Below, in pieces: positions 53,436-63,554 of a stretch of DNA of 64,000 nt. The position numbers were made by a program, and so were the translations under genes. How positions within the stretch are numbered: position 1 is the stretch's first letter; each line of letters begins with the position of its first letter. This DNA is from Vibrio tasmaniensis. GTDB taxonomy: Bacteria; Pseudomonadota; Gammaproteobacteria; Enterobacterales; Vibrionaceae. A model generated the notes under the pieces. The model was not told the DNA's origin and searched no databases. It worked only from the letters and a program-made list of their open reading frames with translations. The DNA is taken from assembly GCF_024347635.1 (NCBI RefSeq), contig NZ_AP025510.1, positions 1,612,001-1,676,000 of the forward strand. The letters are read 5' to 3'.

Positions 53436-55145
53436 TTATTTAAATTTTCTACGGAACCCTAATAAGCCGAGTACAGTCAAAGCGAACCAACCTAAGCTAC
53501 CGCCTTTACGATCGACCTTTGCTGTATCAGTACTACGAGCTTGGATATCGCTCTTACCTTTACCTTCGATAGGAATCAATTTAACCGCAACAACCTTTTC
53601 AACCGCATTAGACGCAGCACCGCCACAGTATGAGTTGTGAGACGTTGTATCGTATGGTTTAGGTGTGCCGCCAACAACACATTTGATAGCCGTCGCAGAG
53701 ATAACACCCGCATCGTTGATACCTGAAGCATCAATGATTCGGAACTTGTTGTTCTCTCCAGAAACGTTGCCATCGTTCGTTAGATCATCTAGAAACCAAG
53801 CTTTGTTCTGAAACAGATCAATTCTTGATGGGTCAGTACCCGTTGCTTGATATGGATAAATAAAGCCGCGGTGTCTACGCTCACTACCATCAACTTCACG
53901 CGTTGTTTCTGCGTCAACTTGACCAACAATTTCATTGAAGTTGTTAACTGCTCTTGCTTCACCACTCGAACCAGCAAAGAAGATACCACCCGTTAGGTAT
54001 GTCGCTGTTGGAGTCGCAACTGAAGCATCAGTAACAACAAACATCTTGCTGCCTGCGCTACCATTTTCAGGCACTCGACCATTACGCTTAGAGTTACCAA
54101 TAACAAACAAGTTTTTGTTGATATCGGTCGCTACAGAGTTACTGTATTTGTAATCATTAGACGAGTTAGAGTTGACCTTAGCCCCCTCAATTGATTTGGT
54201 CGTCCAAGTATTCGTGCTGTCAGCTAAGTCCAGAGATTTGCTGATGAATACAGATGCATTCATATCTTGCAGATCACCACTACCATCAACAGTATTGTAG
54301 CCTACGCCATAAAACTTAGTATCCGATTCGGCAATTGAACGCATGCTACCTTGAGCATAGTAATCGCCTTGTCTAGCAGTTCCACCACGAGTCCAATCGA
54401 TTTGCTTGGTATTCGTACCATCCCAAATAGCAGCTTTTGAACTAAATACAGGATCCGGCGTTGACGTCTCCGTAATGGTTTCACTAGTAGAAACACTACC
54501 TACATTGTAAACAGTACCATTACTCGCTGTGATGGCTTTCCATGCTCGAGTCTCAGAAGATCCTGCAGGCTTGGCTGTCGTTGTAAATATTGCATTGTTT
54601 CGGATGGTTCCCTCAGACTTAACACCGAGTGGGTTGGCATCTTTATCTAGAGAGTTGATCACTGTATTGCGAGTATCGAGTATTGCCCCGCCTTCTATAA
54701 ATGCCTTTGCATTTACATAACTCAGGTTGTTTCTTTCCTTAAACCAAGTATCTTCCCAGCGAGTTTTCGCCCAGCTTTCACATGTGGAATATCTTAGTTC
54801 ACGGTTACAATAGTTTTTGAAGTCATCGAACTCTTGTAAATATTGGAAGACAGCGTCCATAGCGAAAGGAACTTCTTCACGGTAACTAATAGCTTCAAGC
54901 GAATTACGAGTTTCACCTGCTAGCTTAAAGCTATCACATGCGACACCACCGATAGTAGCGTTGGTAAAACAACTTTCAGTTCCGGTAACCGCCGCTGGTT
55001 GAATCGCGACACCAAACGTTTCAGAAGCTCCGACAATTGAGCTAGGAGTCGCGACTTCAACTACCTTGTACAGTGCAGCATTCGCGTTAGTTGCAGCCAA
55101 AACTAAGGCTGCAACTGTTGTTAATTTAAATTTATTACAAGTCAT
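53436..55145 (-). CDS. DUF3466 family protein with GlyGly-CTERM sorting signal
   Basis: 569 residues. A signal peptide (to about residue 23) precedes a large, Ser/Thr/Asn-rich beta-type domain with repeats like AVNNFNEIVGQVD, as in DUF3466 proteins. The C-terminus GGSLGWFALTVLGLLGFRRKFK is a GlyGly-CTERM tail: GG motif, transmembrane helix and basic end. Such tails are cut by rhombosortase in vibrios and shewanellas that secrete the protein through type II secretion. Function unknown; a cell-surface or secreted role is likely. Confidence 0.85.
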   Translation of the reverse strand: MTCNKFKLTTVAALVLAATNANAALYKVVEVATPSSIVGASETFGVAIQPAAVTGTESCFTNATIGGVACDSFKLAGETRNSLEAISYREEVPFAMDAVFQYLQEFDDFKNYCNRELRYSTCESWAKTRWEDTWFKERNNLSYVNAKAFIEGGAILDTRNTVINSLDKDANPLGVKSEGTIRNNAIFTTTAKPAGSSETRAWKAITASNGTVYNVGSVSTSETITETSTPDPVFSSKAAIWDGTNTKQIDWTRGGTARQGDYYAQGSMRSIAESDTKFYGVGYNTVDGSGDLQDMNASVFISKSLDLADSTNTWTTKSIEGAKVNSNSSNDYKYSNSVATDINKNLFVIGNSKRNGRVPENGSAGSKMFVVTDASVATPTATYLTGGIFFAGSSGEARAVNNFNEIVGQVDAETTREVDGSERRHRGFIYPYQATGTDPSRIDLFQNKAWFLDDLTNDGNVSGENNKFRIIDASGINDAGVISATAIKCVVGGTPKPYDTTSHNSYCGGAASNAVEKVVAVKLIPIEGKGKSDIQARSTDTAKVDRKGGSLGWFALTVLGLLGFRRKFK

Positions 55146-55154
55146 GATTACTTC

Positions 55155-57071
55155 TTAACTTTCCTGTTGTAGTGCCTCGAGCTCTTCCCAGCGCTCAAAA
55201 GCAACTTCAAGCTCCTGCTCTGCTGCAGATAGCTTATCTAATACTGGTTGTGTCTGCTCTACAGATTTTGAAAAGAAGCTAGGATCGTTGACTTCTTCCT
55301 GAAGAGTTTCAATTTGAGTTTCCAATTCTTCCAAACGCAAAGGTAGCGCTTCTAGTTCTCGTTGTAGCTTATACGATAACTTCTTAGCTTTAGCCTTAAC
55401 TGGCGCAGTTTTGGGAGTTTCCTCAACTACTTTCTCTGGCTTTGATGGCTTTTCAACCTGTCGGTACTCTATAGCCTGCTTTCTTTGTTGCTGAGCATCG
55501 TGGTAACCACCAACAAATTCTTCAACAACGCCGTTGCCTTCAAATATCCAACTTGTCATAACCGTGTTATCAACAAACTGTCGATCGTGGCTCACTAAAA
55601 GAAGCGTACCCTGATAGTTGGCAAGCAAATCTTCTAAAAGTTCCAAAGTTTCGATATCTAGATCGTTGGTTGGCTCATCGAGAATCAATAAGTTATTCGA
55701 TTTAAGGAAAATACGAGCTAATAACAGACGGTTTTTCTCACCACCAGACAATGCCTTCACTGGAGTGCGAGCACGTTTAGGAGAGAACAAGAAATCTTGT
55801 AGGTAGCTCAGTGCGTGACGCTCACGGCCGCCTACTGTCACTTCTTGCTTACCATCCGCTAGGTTGTCAATTACTGACTTCTCAGGGTCGAGGATTTCGC
55901 GGTATTGGTCGAAGTAAGCCACTTCAAGTTTAGTACCACAATGCAGACGGCCTGAGTCAGGCTTAAGCTGATCAAGAAGCAGTTTAAGGACAGTACTCTT
56001 ACCACAGCCATTAGGGCCGATCAGAGCAATACGATCGCCACGCATAATGTTGAAGCTGAAGTCCTTAACAATCTCTTTGCCTTCAAAGCCAAAGTTAAGA
56101 TTCTCTGCTTCGAATACAATCTTGCCTGAACGTTGGCCATCGTCAATTTGGATAATCGCTTTACCCTGCACTTCACGACGATTGATGCGCTCTTCACGTA
56201 ACTTTTTAAGTGCACGTACACGGCCTTCGTTACGCGTTCGACGAGCTTTAATACCCTGACGAATCCAAACTTCTTCTTGAGCAAGCTTTTTATCGAATTC
56301 AGCGTTCTGCATCTCTTCGACACGTAACGCTTCTTCTTTCTCTAGCAAGTAGTTTTCGTAATCGCCAGGGAACGAGCTCAGCTTGCCGCGATCAAGATCA
56401 ACAATGCGTGTTGCCATCGATTTGATGAAAGCACGGTCATGCGAGATAAAGATGATTGAACCACGGAAGTCTTTCAGGAAGCCTTCTAACCATTCGATTG
56501 TCGCAACATCCAGGTGGTTAGTCGGCTCGTCGAGTAGAAGCACGTCAGGGTCACATACAAGTGCACGAGCGAGCGCCGCTTTACGTTGCCAACCACCAGA
56601 CAAATCGGTCAGTTTTGTTTCAGCAGTGAGTTTAAGCGCCGCCATTACGTTACTTACGCGATCTTCGAAACGCCATGCGTTGGCATGATCCAACTGCTCT
56701 TGCACACGAGTAAGACGATTTAAGTTCTTTTCGCTAGGGTCAGTACCAATGAGATCCAAAAGATCATGGTAGATCTTCAGCTGTTCGCCGACTTCCGCTA
56801 GGCCACCAGCAACGTAATCATAAACGGTGCCTTCTTCATTACGCGGTGGATCTTGCTCAAGGCGAGAGACAACCACATCTTGTGTGATTTGCATCTTACC
56901 GTCGTCCATGATGATGTTCCCTGACAGGATTTTCATCAACGTAGACTTACCCGCACCATTGCGCCCTACTAAACACACACGTTCGTTTTCTTGCAGTGCA
57001 AAGTCCGCACGATCTAATAACGGGTGATCGCCAAACGCTAATTGCCCGTTATGAATTGTAAGTAATGCCAT
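55155..57071 (-). CDS. uup: ABC-F family ATPase Uup
   Basis: 638 residues. Domain 1: Walker A GRNGAGKST, signature LSGGWQRKAALARAL, LLLDEPTNHLD. Domain 2: GPNGCGKST, LSGGEKNRLLLARIF, LILDEPTNDLD. A C-terminal coiled coil of about 90 residues (EELETQIETLQEE) is the DNA-binding domain typical of Uup. It is tied to transposon excision and ribosome function. It overlaps the upstream glutaredoxin-like gene by 23 bp. Confidence 0.95.
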   Translation of the reverse strand: MALLTIHNGQLAFGDHPLLDRADFALQENERVCLVGRNGAGKSTLMKILSGNIIMDDGKMQITQDVVVSRLEQDPPRNEEGTVYDYVAGGLAEVGEQLKIYHDLLDLIGTDPSEKNLNRLTRVQEQLDHANAWRFEDRVSNVMAALKLTAETKLTDLSGGWQRKAALARALVCDPDVLLLDEPTNHLDVATIEWLEGFLKDFRGSIIFISHDRAFIKSMATRIVDLDRGKLSSFPGDYENYLLEKEEALRVEEMQNAEFDKKLAQEEVWIRQGIKARRTRNEGRVRALKKLREERINRREVQGKAIIQIDDGQRSGKIVFEAENLNFGFEGKEIVKDFSFNIMRGDRIALIGPNGCGKSTVLKLLLDQLKPDSGRLHCGTKLEVAYFDQYREILDPEKSVIDNLADGKQEVTVGGRERHALSYLQDFLFSPKRARTPVKALSGGEKNRLLLARIFLKSNNLLILDEPTNDLDIETLELLEDLLANYQGTLLLVSHDRQFVDNTVMTSWIFEGNGVVEEFVGGYHDAQQQRKQAIEYRQVEKPSKPEKVVEETPKTAPVKAKAKKLSYKLQRELEALPLRLEELETQIETLQEEVNDPSFFSKSVEQTQPVLDKLSAAEQELEVAFERWEELEALQQES

Positions 57072-57309
57072 TCTTTTTTAACCAATCATTAAGTTCTAAC
57101 AAGCCAAATGGCCAGTTAAGCTCTGAGCTTTGAGAAAAGTCAGAGCTTTCAAATTTGAGCACCGGAATAGTGACCCCGTAACGGGAAAAAAGCTCATCAT
57201 CAAATGCAATGTCGACAACGTTGACGTGATGGCTAATGTTTAACTGTTCCGTGAGTTTGAATGCCATCTCACATAGATGGCATCCTTCTGTACTGTAGAG
57301 AGTCAGCAC
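57049..57309 (-). CDS. Glutaredoxin-like protein (DUF836 type)
   Basis: 86 residues, thioredoxin fold. The active site GCHLCEMA near residue 9-15 is CxxC, and the cis-proline is in VTIPVLKF. The family is annotated as glutaredoxin-like, substrate unknown. Its end overlaps the start of uup and it follows rlmL by 25 bp, so it is part of one operon. Confidence 0.88.
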   Translation of the reverse strand: MLTLYSTEGCHLCEMAFKLTEQLNISHHVNVVDIAFDDELFSRYGVTIPVLKFESSDFSQSSELNWPFGLLELNDWLKKNGITYNS

Positions 57310-57334
57310 GCTATATCCTTATACAGTCTCTTAA

Positions 57335-59455
57335 TTACTTATGTGTAATCAACCAGCAGTTATGAATGTGCTTGTTACGAGAGAAGTCCAATGGAAGCGT
57401 TTTAGCTGAGATGTTCTGAGCTTTGAGACCTAACTCTTCTAGGCCTTCTACATCCATTTTGAAGTGACGCTTGTTGTTAGAGAACACAATCGTGCCTTCT
57501 TCACGAAGAAGACGCTTAAGGTTTTCCATCAATTGAATGTGATCACGCTGAACATCAAAAGATTGATCCATACGCTTAGAGTTTGAGAACGTTGGGGGAT
57601 CAATGAAGATCAGGTCGTAAGAACCCTGCTCTTTAACCAACCACTGTAAGCAGTCAGCTTGAACAAACTGATGTTGACGACCAACACGGCCGTTAAGCTC
57701 CATGTTCTGTTTTGCCCACTCAAGGTAGGTATTAGACATATCAACGGTTGTTGTAGAGCGTGCGCCACCCACAGCAGCATGAACAGATGCACTGCCTGTG
57801 TAAGCAAATAAGTTAAGGAAATCTTTACCTGCAGCCATTTCGCCAATACGACGACGAGTGATCTTATGATCTAAGAACAAGCCCGTATCTAAGTAGTCAT
57901 GAAGATTAACAATCAGCTTAACGCCGTATTCGTTCACTTCTAGGTTAGAGGAGTCTTGAGCCATTTTTTGATATTGAGATCGGCCTTTCTGCTTCTGACG
58001 AACCTTAAGAACCACGTTGTTTGCTTCAACGCCAGTGACTTGAATAGAAGCACGGATGATATCGGTTAAGCGACGTTTTGCTTTCTCTTCCGGTACATCT
58101 TTAGGTGCTGCGTATTCTTGAATCACTAGGTGACCTGGGTATACGTCAATCGCTACATTGTATTCTGGTAAGTCTGCATCGTAGATACGGTAACAATCTA
58201 ATTGCTCTTTCTTAGCCCACTTGCCAATTTTACCGATGTTCTTTTTAAGACGGTTTGCGAAGTCTGGGGCAATAAGTTGCTCTTGTTCACCCGTTGGACG
58301 CTCTGACATCGGACGATCTGAAATTGAGTAGTTCTTTTGGTGACACGGTAACGCACCATTGTTCAATTTGAACTGTTTGTCTGCACGCATACGTAAGCAG
58401 CTAAGCAGTTCGTCAGAACTAGAGAAGATTGACGCGTTACAACCGCCAAATTCCGCTTTAAGTTGTGCACCGAATGCCGTGTAAAGTGCAATCAAACCCG
58501 GCTCTGTGCCAAGACGCTCACCATAAGGTGGGTTAGAAACAATCACACCATCAGCAAACTCTGTAGGACGCTTAAGCTTTGCAGCATCGCCTACTTCGAA
58601 TTCAATCAGCTCTTCAACACCAGCACGACGAGCATTGTCACGCGCTGTTTTGATCATGCGCTCGTCATTGTCGTAGCCATAGAACTTACACTCTACTTTC
58701 TTAACGCCACGACGACCTTGAACGTTCGCTTCAGCTTTCACTTCAGCCCACAGTTCTGGTTCAAAATCTTCTAGTGATTCAAAACACCACTTCTGGCGTT
58801 TAACACCTGGAGCCATGTTCGCAGCCATCATTGCCGCTTCAATCACTAACGTACCTGAACCACACATTGGGTCTAGGAAAGGCTTAGTCGCATCCCAGCC
58901 ACTACGAAGAAGAATCGCAGCAGCAAGGGTTTCACGCAATGGTGCTCGGCCTGATTCTGGACGGTAACCACGTTGGTGAAGACCGCTACCTACCATATCA
59001 ACACCAAGAATCGCTTTATCACGATGTAGACGAACGTGAATACGAATATCTGGATTTTCTTTGCTGATAGACGGACGAGGCAAAGACTTTTTCTCAAAGC
59101 TATCAACAACGGCATCTTTTACTTTCATCGCACCGTATTGGCTATTACGGATTTCGTTGTTTGTACCGTTAAAGTCAACAACAAAACGCTTAGAGCTATG
59201 GAATTGATTTACCCAGTTAACCGCAGTGGTTGATAGGTACAAATCCATGTCGTCCATACAAGTGAATTCAGAAAGGACACGTACAAATCTAGAAGCCAAA
59301 CGACTCCATAAACAACAACGATAAATTTGCTCATTGGTCGCTTTGAATTTAACACCTGCTTGAACAGGTTTTGCATTTGTAATCCCTAGTTGGGTTAGTT
59401 CTTCAACTAATAAATTCTCAAGGCCGTTTGAGGTAACCGCTAGATATTGATTCAT
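57335..59455 (-). CDS. rlmL: 23S rRNA guanine methyltransferase RlmKL
   Basis: 706 residues, two methyltransferases in one chain. The N-terminal half has a THUMP domain, then [16 protein letters not shown] and the NPPYGERLG motif (RlmL, N2-methylation of G2445). The C-terminal half has [16 protein letters not shown] and [13 protein letters not shown] (RlmK, N7-methylation of G2069). This matches the fused E. coli enzyme. It lies between zapC and the glutaredoxin-like gene. Confidence 0.96.
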   Translation of the reverse strand: MNQYLAVTSNGLENLLVEELTQLGITNAKPVQAGVKFKATNEQIYRCCLWSRLASRFVRVLSEFTCMDDMDLYLSTTAVNWVNQFHSSKRFVVDFNGTNNEIRNSQYGAMKVKDAVVDSFEKKSLPRPSISKENPDIRIHVRLHRDKAILGVDMVGSGLHQRGYRPESGRAPLRETLAAAILLRSGWDATKPFLDPMCGSGTLVIEAAMMAANMAPGVKRQKWCFESLEDFEPELWAEVKAEANVQGRRGVKKVECKFYGYDNDERMIKTARDNARRAGVEELIEFEVGDAAKLKRPTEFADGVIVSNPPYGERLGTEPGLIALYTAFGAQLKAEFGGCNASIFSSSDELLSCLRMRADKQFKLNNGALPCHQKNYSISDRPMSERPTGEQEQLIAPDFANRLKKNIGKIGKWAKKEQLDCYRIYDADLPEYNVAIDVYPGHLVIQEYAAPKDVPEEKAKRRLTDIIRASIQVTGVEANNVVLKVRQKQKGRSQYQKMAQDSSNLEVNEYGVKLIVNLHDYLDTGLFLDHKITRRRIGEMAAGKDFLNLFAYTGSASVHAAVGGARSTTTVDMSNTYLEWAKQNMELNGRVGRQHQFVQADCLQWLVKEQGSYDLIFIDPPTFSNSKRMDQSFDVQRDHIQLMENLKRLLREEGTIVFSNNKRHFKMDVEGLEELGLKAQNISAKTLPLDFSRNKHIHNCWLITHK

Positions 59456-59873
59456 AGTGTTCTTTTATTGATAAAAATTAGCTCGATTATACCTGAATTT
59501 GTTATTAGAGCATCACACTAAACTTGTCTTTTCATTGAATCTTTCGACTAACTGGCTAGCAAACACACAGTCATGAAGCGATCGCTTACCCACATCCCCT
59601 TAGAACATAAGACTTATCGAATCAGCACAATTTATGACCAAACATCGACCAATGCGGCAGTGTGAATTTATATTCACCTTAAAATTGGTATATACCAGAT
59701 ACAATTTAAGACTGAAAGTTAGCTACAAAAGCACAAAAACAGGGAATAAAGGGAGGTAATTTACACTTCTGCCGATGAAAATAGGCAGAAATTAAGATGA
59801 AAAAACAGTCACAAGTTCACTAATTAAATAGTTAAGCGGTGATGTATTTATCTGGATGAGGTTTTTTAGGCAC
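59456..59873. other. Long gene-free leader of rlmL with nested dyads
   Basis: About 420 bp without a supported gene. Two adjacent palindromes stand out: GTGAAT-TTAT-ATTCAC at 59662-59677, and TGGTATATACCA at 59686-59697, the latter nested in a wider repeat CTTAAAATTG (59678-59687) with CAATTTAAG (59702-59710). A further hairpin TTCTGCC/GGCAGAA lies at 59767-59773 with 59784-59790. These look like operator sites; GGTATA-type palindromes suggest a GntR-family regulator. Confidence 0.45.
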
Positions 59874-59898
59874 AAAAAAATCGGCTATTGAGCCGATT
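59874..59898 (-). terminator. Terminator of zapC
   Basis: Stem AATCGGCT/AGCCGATT with ATTG loop; the minus strand continues into a T-run (59874-59880). It separates zapC from rlmL. Confidence 0.85.
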
Positions 59899-59964
59899 CT
59901 AAGGAAGGTTTGATAGGTTTATGCGTTGCAATGTGTGTTAGAAATGATGAACTAAACTGGGGAA

Positions 59965-60519
59965 TTAACCGACCATTGCAATATGTGTATGGTGAAAATG
60001 AAGAATAGAGTTCGCGTCTACCATCCTATCGTGCATCACTTTAATCGAGTCTCCAAAGCGTAACCCTTTTGAAGGTGTGAGCAGAAACTCTTCTAAGTCG
60101 ACAAATGCACATAGGCTCGCACACTCTCCCACCTCTAATACAATGAAGTAACCTAGGCTGTGCTCGTTATTCATTTGTACGATATCCCCTTCTTGAGGAG
60201 ATTCGTGGCCAGCGCCTTGTGAATCGAAGAACCAGCTTTTAGGCTGTACAGGCTTGTGGAAGCGCTTTGCTGCCACGCAATATAGTGCGAGTTCAGCTTG
60301 GCGAGGCTCAGACAATTCTAAGCCAGAAATTTGTTCTTTGAAGGTTTGGTATGAAGATGCGTCATCAACGGTGAATTCATTATCTCTAAACGCGCAGTCC
60401 ACCAGCTTATTGCGGACCAGATTCGTTTTGAAAATCATATCCTCTCCGAGGTTTAGCATTAATGAACATTGCTGCTCATCGTAATACCAACTCCATGTAT
60501 CGCTAGGTTTAAGCATCAT
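59965..60519 (-). CDS. zapC: Cell division protein ZapC
   Basis: 184 residues: MLKPSDTWSWYYDEQQCSLML, the block LSEPRQAELALYCVAAKRFHKP and FVDLEEFLLTPSKGLRFGD match ZapC. It binds FtsZ and promotes bundling at the Z ring. The usual second ATG (residue 2) is an equal start. It is flanked by terminators, so it is probably monocistronic, with pyrD just upstream on the same strand. Confidence 0.92.
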   Translation of the reverse strand: MMLKPSDTWSWYYDEQQCSLMLNLGEDMIFKTNLVRNKLVDCAFRDNEFTVDDASSYQTFKEQISGLELSEPRQAELALYCVAAKRFHKPVQPKSWFFDSQGAGHESPQEGDIVQMNNEHSLGYFIVLEVGECASLCAFVDLEEFLLTPSKGLRFGDSIKVMHDRMVDANSILHFHHTHIAMVG

Positions 60520-60600
60520 TTCGTCTCACACTGTTGAACCATTCCATTAGGTAAAACGCAAAATTACCTTCAATTACAGTAATTTTACTGAGCAATAGGC

Positions 60601-60629
60601 AAAAAAAAAGAGGAAATGAATTCCTCTTT
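60601..60629 (-). terminator. Terminator of pyrD
   Basis: Nine-base-pair stem AAAGAGGAA/TTCCTCTTT with a 5-nt loop, followed on the minus strand by six or more T. Confidence 0.8.
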
Positions 60630-60792
60630 CTTATCGCTTCTCTCTACAACTCAGTGAGTTACAGTGTCTCTTTTAGTAAGACGATGCCAAATTATAGCTT
60701 TCCTAAAATAACCAAATCTTTTTGATAACTCTGTTTATATAAGCTCTGGGTTTATAAGTACTGGGTTTATAAAAGATCTGGTTTTCGGGGGG

Positions 60793-61803
60793 CTATAAAT
60801 TTTTAACGATGTCGCCTACCAGACCAGGGCCTTTGTAGATGAAACCAGAGTAAACTTGTACAAGCTTCGCGCCTGCCATCATTTTCTCTTTTGCAGCAAC
60901 ATACGAATCAACACCACCTACCCCGATGATCGGTAATGCGTCACCAAGTTCTTCGTGAAGTTTACGAACTACTTCCGTACTGCGAGATTGAACTGGGCGT
61001 CCACTTAGGCCACCCGCTTCATCGCAATGTTTCATGCCTTCAACGATTGAACGATCCAATGTTGTGTTTGTTGCGATCACACCATCGATCTTATTTTTGA
61101 TCAATGATTCACAAATTTGGCTAATTTCGTCATCACTTAGATCCGGAGCAATCTTAAGAGCAAGAGGAACATATTTACCATGCTTCTCTTCTAATTCAGA
61201 TTGTTTCGCTTTAAGTTCAGACAATAGATCGTCTAGAGCTTCGCCGTATTGTAGAGAACGAAGTCCAGGAGTATTTGGTGAAGAGATGTTCACAGCAATA
61301 TAACCAGCGTATTGATATACCTTCTCCATACAGATCAAGTAATCTTCAGCGCCCTTTTCAATTGGTGTGTCTTTGTTCTTACCGATGTTGATACCTAAGA
61401 TGCCGTCGTAGTTCGACTTCTTAACGTTCTCAATAAGGTTGTCGACGCCTAGGTTATTGAACCCCATGCGGTTGATGATACCTTCAGCTTCAACAAGACG
61501 GAATAAACGAGGTTTATCGTTACCCGCTTGTGGACGAGGAGTCACCGTTCCTACTTCTACGAAACCAAAACCCATTGCGCCAAATGCATCAATACATTCG
61601 CCGTTTTTATCTAGGCCAGCCGCTAGGCCTACTGGGTTTTTAAAAGTAAGACCCATGCATTCTACAGGTCGATTAGGTAATTGTTGGCGATACAAAAGAT
61701 CAATAGGAGTGCCTGTGAAGCGTTTGAAATTTTGAATTGCAAGATCATGTGCCTTTTCGGCATCAAGTTGGAAAAAGCCAGTTCTGGCTAGACGGTAGAG
61801 CAT
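60793..61803 (-). CDS. pyrD: Dihydroorotate dehydrogenase, class 2
   Basis: 336 residues. An N-terminal membrane-associating helix ([20 protein letters not shown]) shows the quinone-dependent class 2 type. FMN-binding and catalytic parts are [30 protein letters not shown] with the catalytic serine, and [10 protein letters not shown]. It oxidises dihydroorotate to orotate in pyrimidine synthesis. GGAGG lies 5 nt before the ATG. A terminator-like hairpin lies immediately upstream in its leader (61818-61841). Confidence 0.97.
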   Translation of the reverse strand: MLYRLARTGFFQLDAEKAHDLAIQNFKRFTGTPIDLLYRQQLPNRPVECMGLTFKNPVGLAAGLDKNGECIDAFGAMGFGFVEVGTVTPRPQAGNDKPRLFRLVEAEGIINRMGFNNLGVDNLIENVKKSNYDGILGINIGKNKDTPIEKGAEDYLICMEKVYQYAGYIAVNISSPNTPGLRSLQYGEALDDLLSELKAKQSELEEKHGKYVPLALKIAPDLSDDEISQICESLIKNKIDGVIATNTTLDRSIVEGMKHCDEAGGLSGRPVQSRSTEVVRKLHEELGDALPIIGVGGVDSYVAAKEKMMAGAKLVQVYSGFIYKGPGLVGDIVKNL

Positions 61804-61817
61804 TGTGCCTCCGATAG

Positions 61818-61841
61818 AAAAAAGCCCCGTGTAAACGGGGC
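61818..61841 (-). promoter_or_regulatory. Leader terminator or attenuator of pyrD
   Basis: Minus-strand sequence forms GCCCCGT-TTAC-ACGGGGC followed by six T, then the GGAGG ribosome-binding site and the pyrD ATG. The hairpin ends 14 nt before the start codon, too near to belong to an upstream gene in any obvious way. It suggests transcriptional attenuation of pyrD. Confidence 0.6.
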
Positions 61842-61970
61842 GATATTATTTACTTATTTACCCAACTATTCAATCTATTACTGTCTGTAAGGGTAAGATA
61901 ATCGAGTTTGTTAGCGAATGAGGTTCTTTATTAAGCAAACGTTATCGTTTCTGCAGTCAGTTTACTCATT

Positions 61971-62031
61971 TCTAGTCTCTAGTCTCTAGTCTCTAGTCTC
62001 TAGTCTCTAGTCTCTAGTCTCTAGTCTCTAG
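61971..62031. repeat. Heptanucleotide tandem repeat, about 8.7 copies
   Basis: CTAGTCT is repeated perfectly from 61972, eight full copies plus CTAG, preceded by one matching T. It lies upstream of pyrD, roughly 170-230 bp before its start codon and 107 bp from the IS target duplication. No other gene-like feature is seen between 61842 and 62137. Confidence 0.95.
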
Positions 62032-62198
62032 CATATTACAGCCACCCGCTCTTTTAACAACAAACAAGGTTCCGTCGAAGTGGGTCCGTCAAAAATCATT
62101 AGACCTATTGATGCCACTTTATAGAACGAAAAAGGCAGACCTTATGGCCTTAATGCCGATCGTTTAAGAAGACTTGAACGATCTTGCAGTTAGCAGAT

Positions 62199-62231
62199 AA
62201 TCCCCATCAACAACGTTGATGGGGATTTTTT
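62199..62231 (+). terminator. Hairpin just before the transposase start
   Basis: Thirteen-base-pair stem AATCCCCATCAAC/GTTGATGGGGATT (62199-62211 with 62215-62227) followed by TTTT and then ATG. It can stop transcripts entering from outside, and its right arm holds the only ribosome-binding-like GGGGA, so it also hides that site. Confidence 0.85.
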
Positions 62232-63554
62232 ATGCTTGAACAAGAATTAGCAATGGCACACGAGACCATTGAAGATGCCGACAATTATGAATCTGTCGTC
62301 GACGCCATTCAGATTGAGTGGATAGAACAAGCTCTTCTTGAAACCAATAAAGCGAGCATAAGACGACGCCGACTTCCCGCTCAGCAAGCTGTCTGGTTAG
62401 TTATTTGGATGGGGCTGCAACGCAACATGTCTATCAAAGAGGTATGCAGTTCATTAGACATTGCACTTCAGCCTAAACCTGAAGATAGCTGGTCTCGTGT
62501 TGCACCCAGTGTCCTAACTGATTCACGCCGACGTCTAGATGAGAGTCCGTTAGCGGCTCTGTTTCACACAACGGTAAAGGCTTGGAACGGAGATATCCTT
62601 CAACAAGACAAAGACTTAGAGCTTAATGTTCTTGCTGTCGATGGAACAACATTTCGGTGTCAGGATTCCCCAGAGAACGCTGAACAATTTGGGTTCATCT
62701 CCAAAAAATTGAAACCTTACCCTCAACTTCGTTTAGTCGCTTTGATGTCAACAGAAACTCGAATGATTATGGGGGCGGCTTTTGATGGTTGTCATGTCGG
62801 TGAAACGACCTTAGCTAAGCGCCTATTCAATGACATCCCCGCACACTCATTGACCTTATTTGATCGTTGTTATTTCTCGGCAGACCTTTTGCTGTCCTGG
62901 CAAGAGAGTGCGGAAAATGCGCACTGGTTAATGCCTGCAAAACGTAAACTACGCTATGAAGTGTTGGAGAAATATGCGGAGAACGACATGCTTATCTCAA
63001 TGCCTATCTCTCCTCAAGCTCAACGGCAGAATCCGAATTTACCCGCACGTTGGGAAGCCAGATTAGTCCTATATCAAGAGCCAAAAGGTGAGATAAAAGG
63101 TTTTATTACTTCACTTACAGACCCTAGTAAATACTCGCTAGAAAGCCTGCTGCGTATTTATTGGCAACGCTGGGAGATAGAAGAAGGTTATGGTGAAATT
63201 AAACAGACTCAACTGCAAAGTCACGTCACTTTACGAAGTCGTTTTTCTGCCGGTGTGAAGCAAGAGCTTTGGGGCGTATTACTTGCCTATAACTTAGTGC
63301 GATTAGAGATGGTTAAGATAGCTTCAGAAGCCGGGGTTCGAGCGACTAGGGTCAGTTTTACCGCCGCAATTAACCTTATTGATGCGCAATTACGTTGGTT
63401 AGCTTTAAGTCCAGACGGAACTCTACCTGTAAAACTGAAAAGGATGAGAGAAAGTTTGAGTCACTTCATTCTTCCAGATAAAAGAAAGGACCGAACGTTT
63501 CCACGTTCAGTCCTCTTTGTCCCAGCCAAATATCCGTTCAGATTCAAGCAGTAA
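62232..63554 (+). CDS. IS4-family transposase
   Basis: 440 residues. The DDE residues are recognisable: Asp in VLAVDGTTF, Asp in TLFDRCYFS, and Glu in YWQRWEIEEGYGEIK, the YREK-like signature of IS4-type enzymes. The N-terminal RRRRLPAQQAVWLVIWMGLQR resembles InsG of IS4. The frame is full length. Its ATG comes directly after a terminator hairpin, so translation from read-through mRNA should be poor. Confidence 0.93.
   Translation: MLEQELAMAHETIEDADNYESVVDAIQIEWIEQALLETNKASIRRRRLPAQQAVWLVIWMGLQRNMSIKEVCSSLDIALQPKPEDSWSRVAPSVLTDSRRRLDESPLAALFHTTVKAWNGDILQQDKDLELNVLAVDGTTFRCQDSPENAEQFGFISKKLKPYPQLRLVALMSTETRMIMGAAFDGCHVGETTLAKRLFNDIPAHSLTLFDRCYFSADLLLSWQESAENAHWLMPAKRKLRYEVLEKYAENDMLISMPISPQAQRQNPNLPARWEARLVLYQEPKGEIKGFITSLTDPSKYSLESLLRIYWQRWEIEEGYGEIKQTQLQSHVTLRSRFSAGVKQELWGVLLAYNLVRLEMVKIASEAGVRATRVSFTAAINLIDAQLRWLALSPDGTLPVKLKRMRESLSHFILPDKRKDRTFPRSVLFVPAKYPFRFKQ

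Noticed and set aside
60740-60780. Direct repeat CTGGGTTTATAA between zapC and pyrD
   Set aside because: Only two copies of 12 bases in an AT-rich stretch; no function can be argued.
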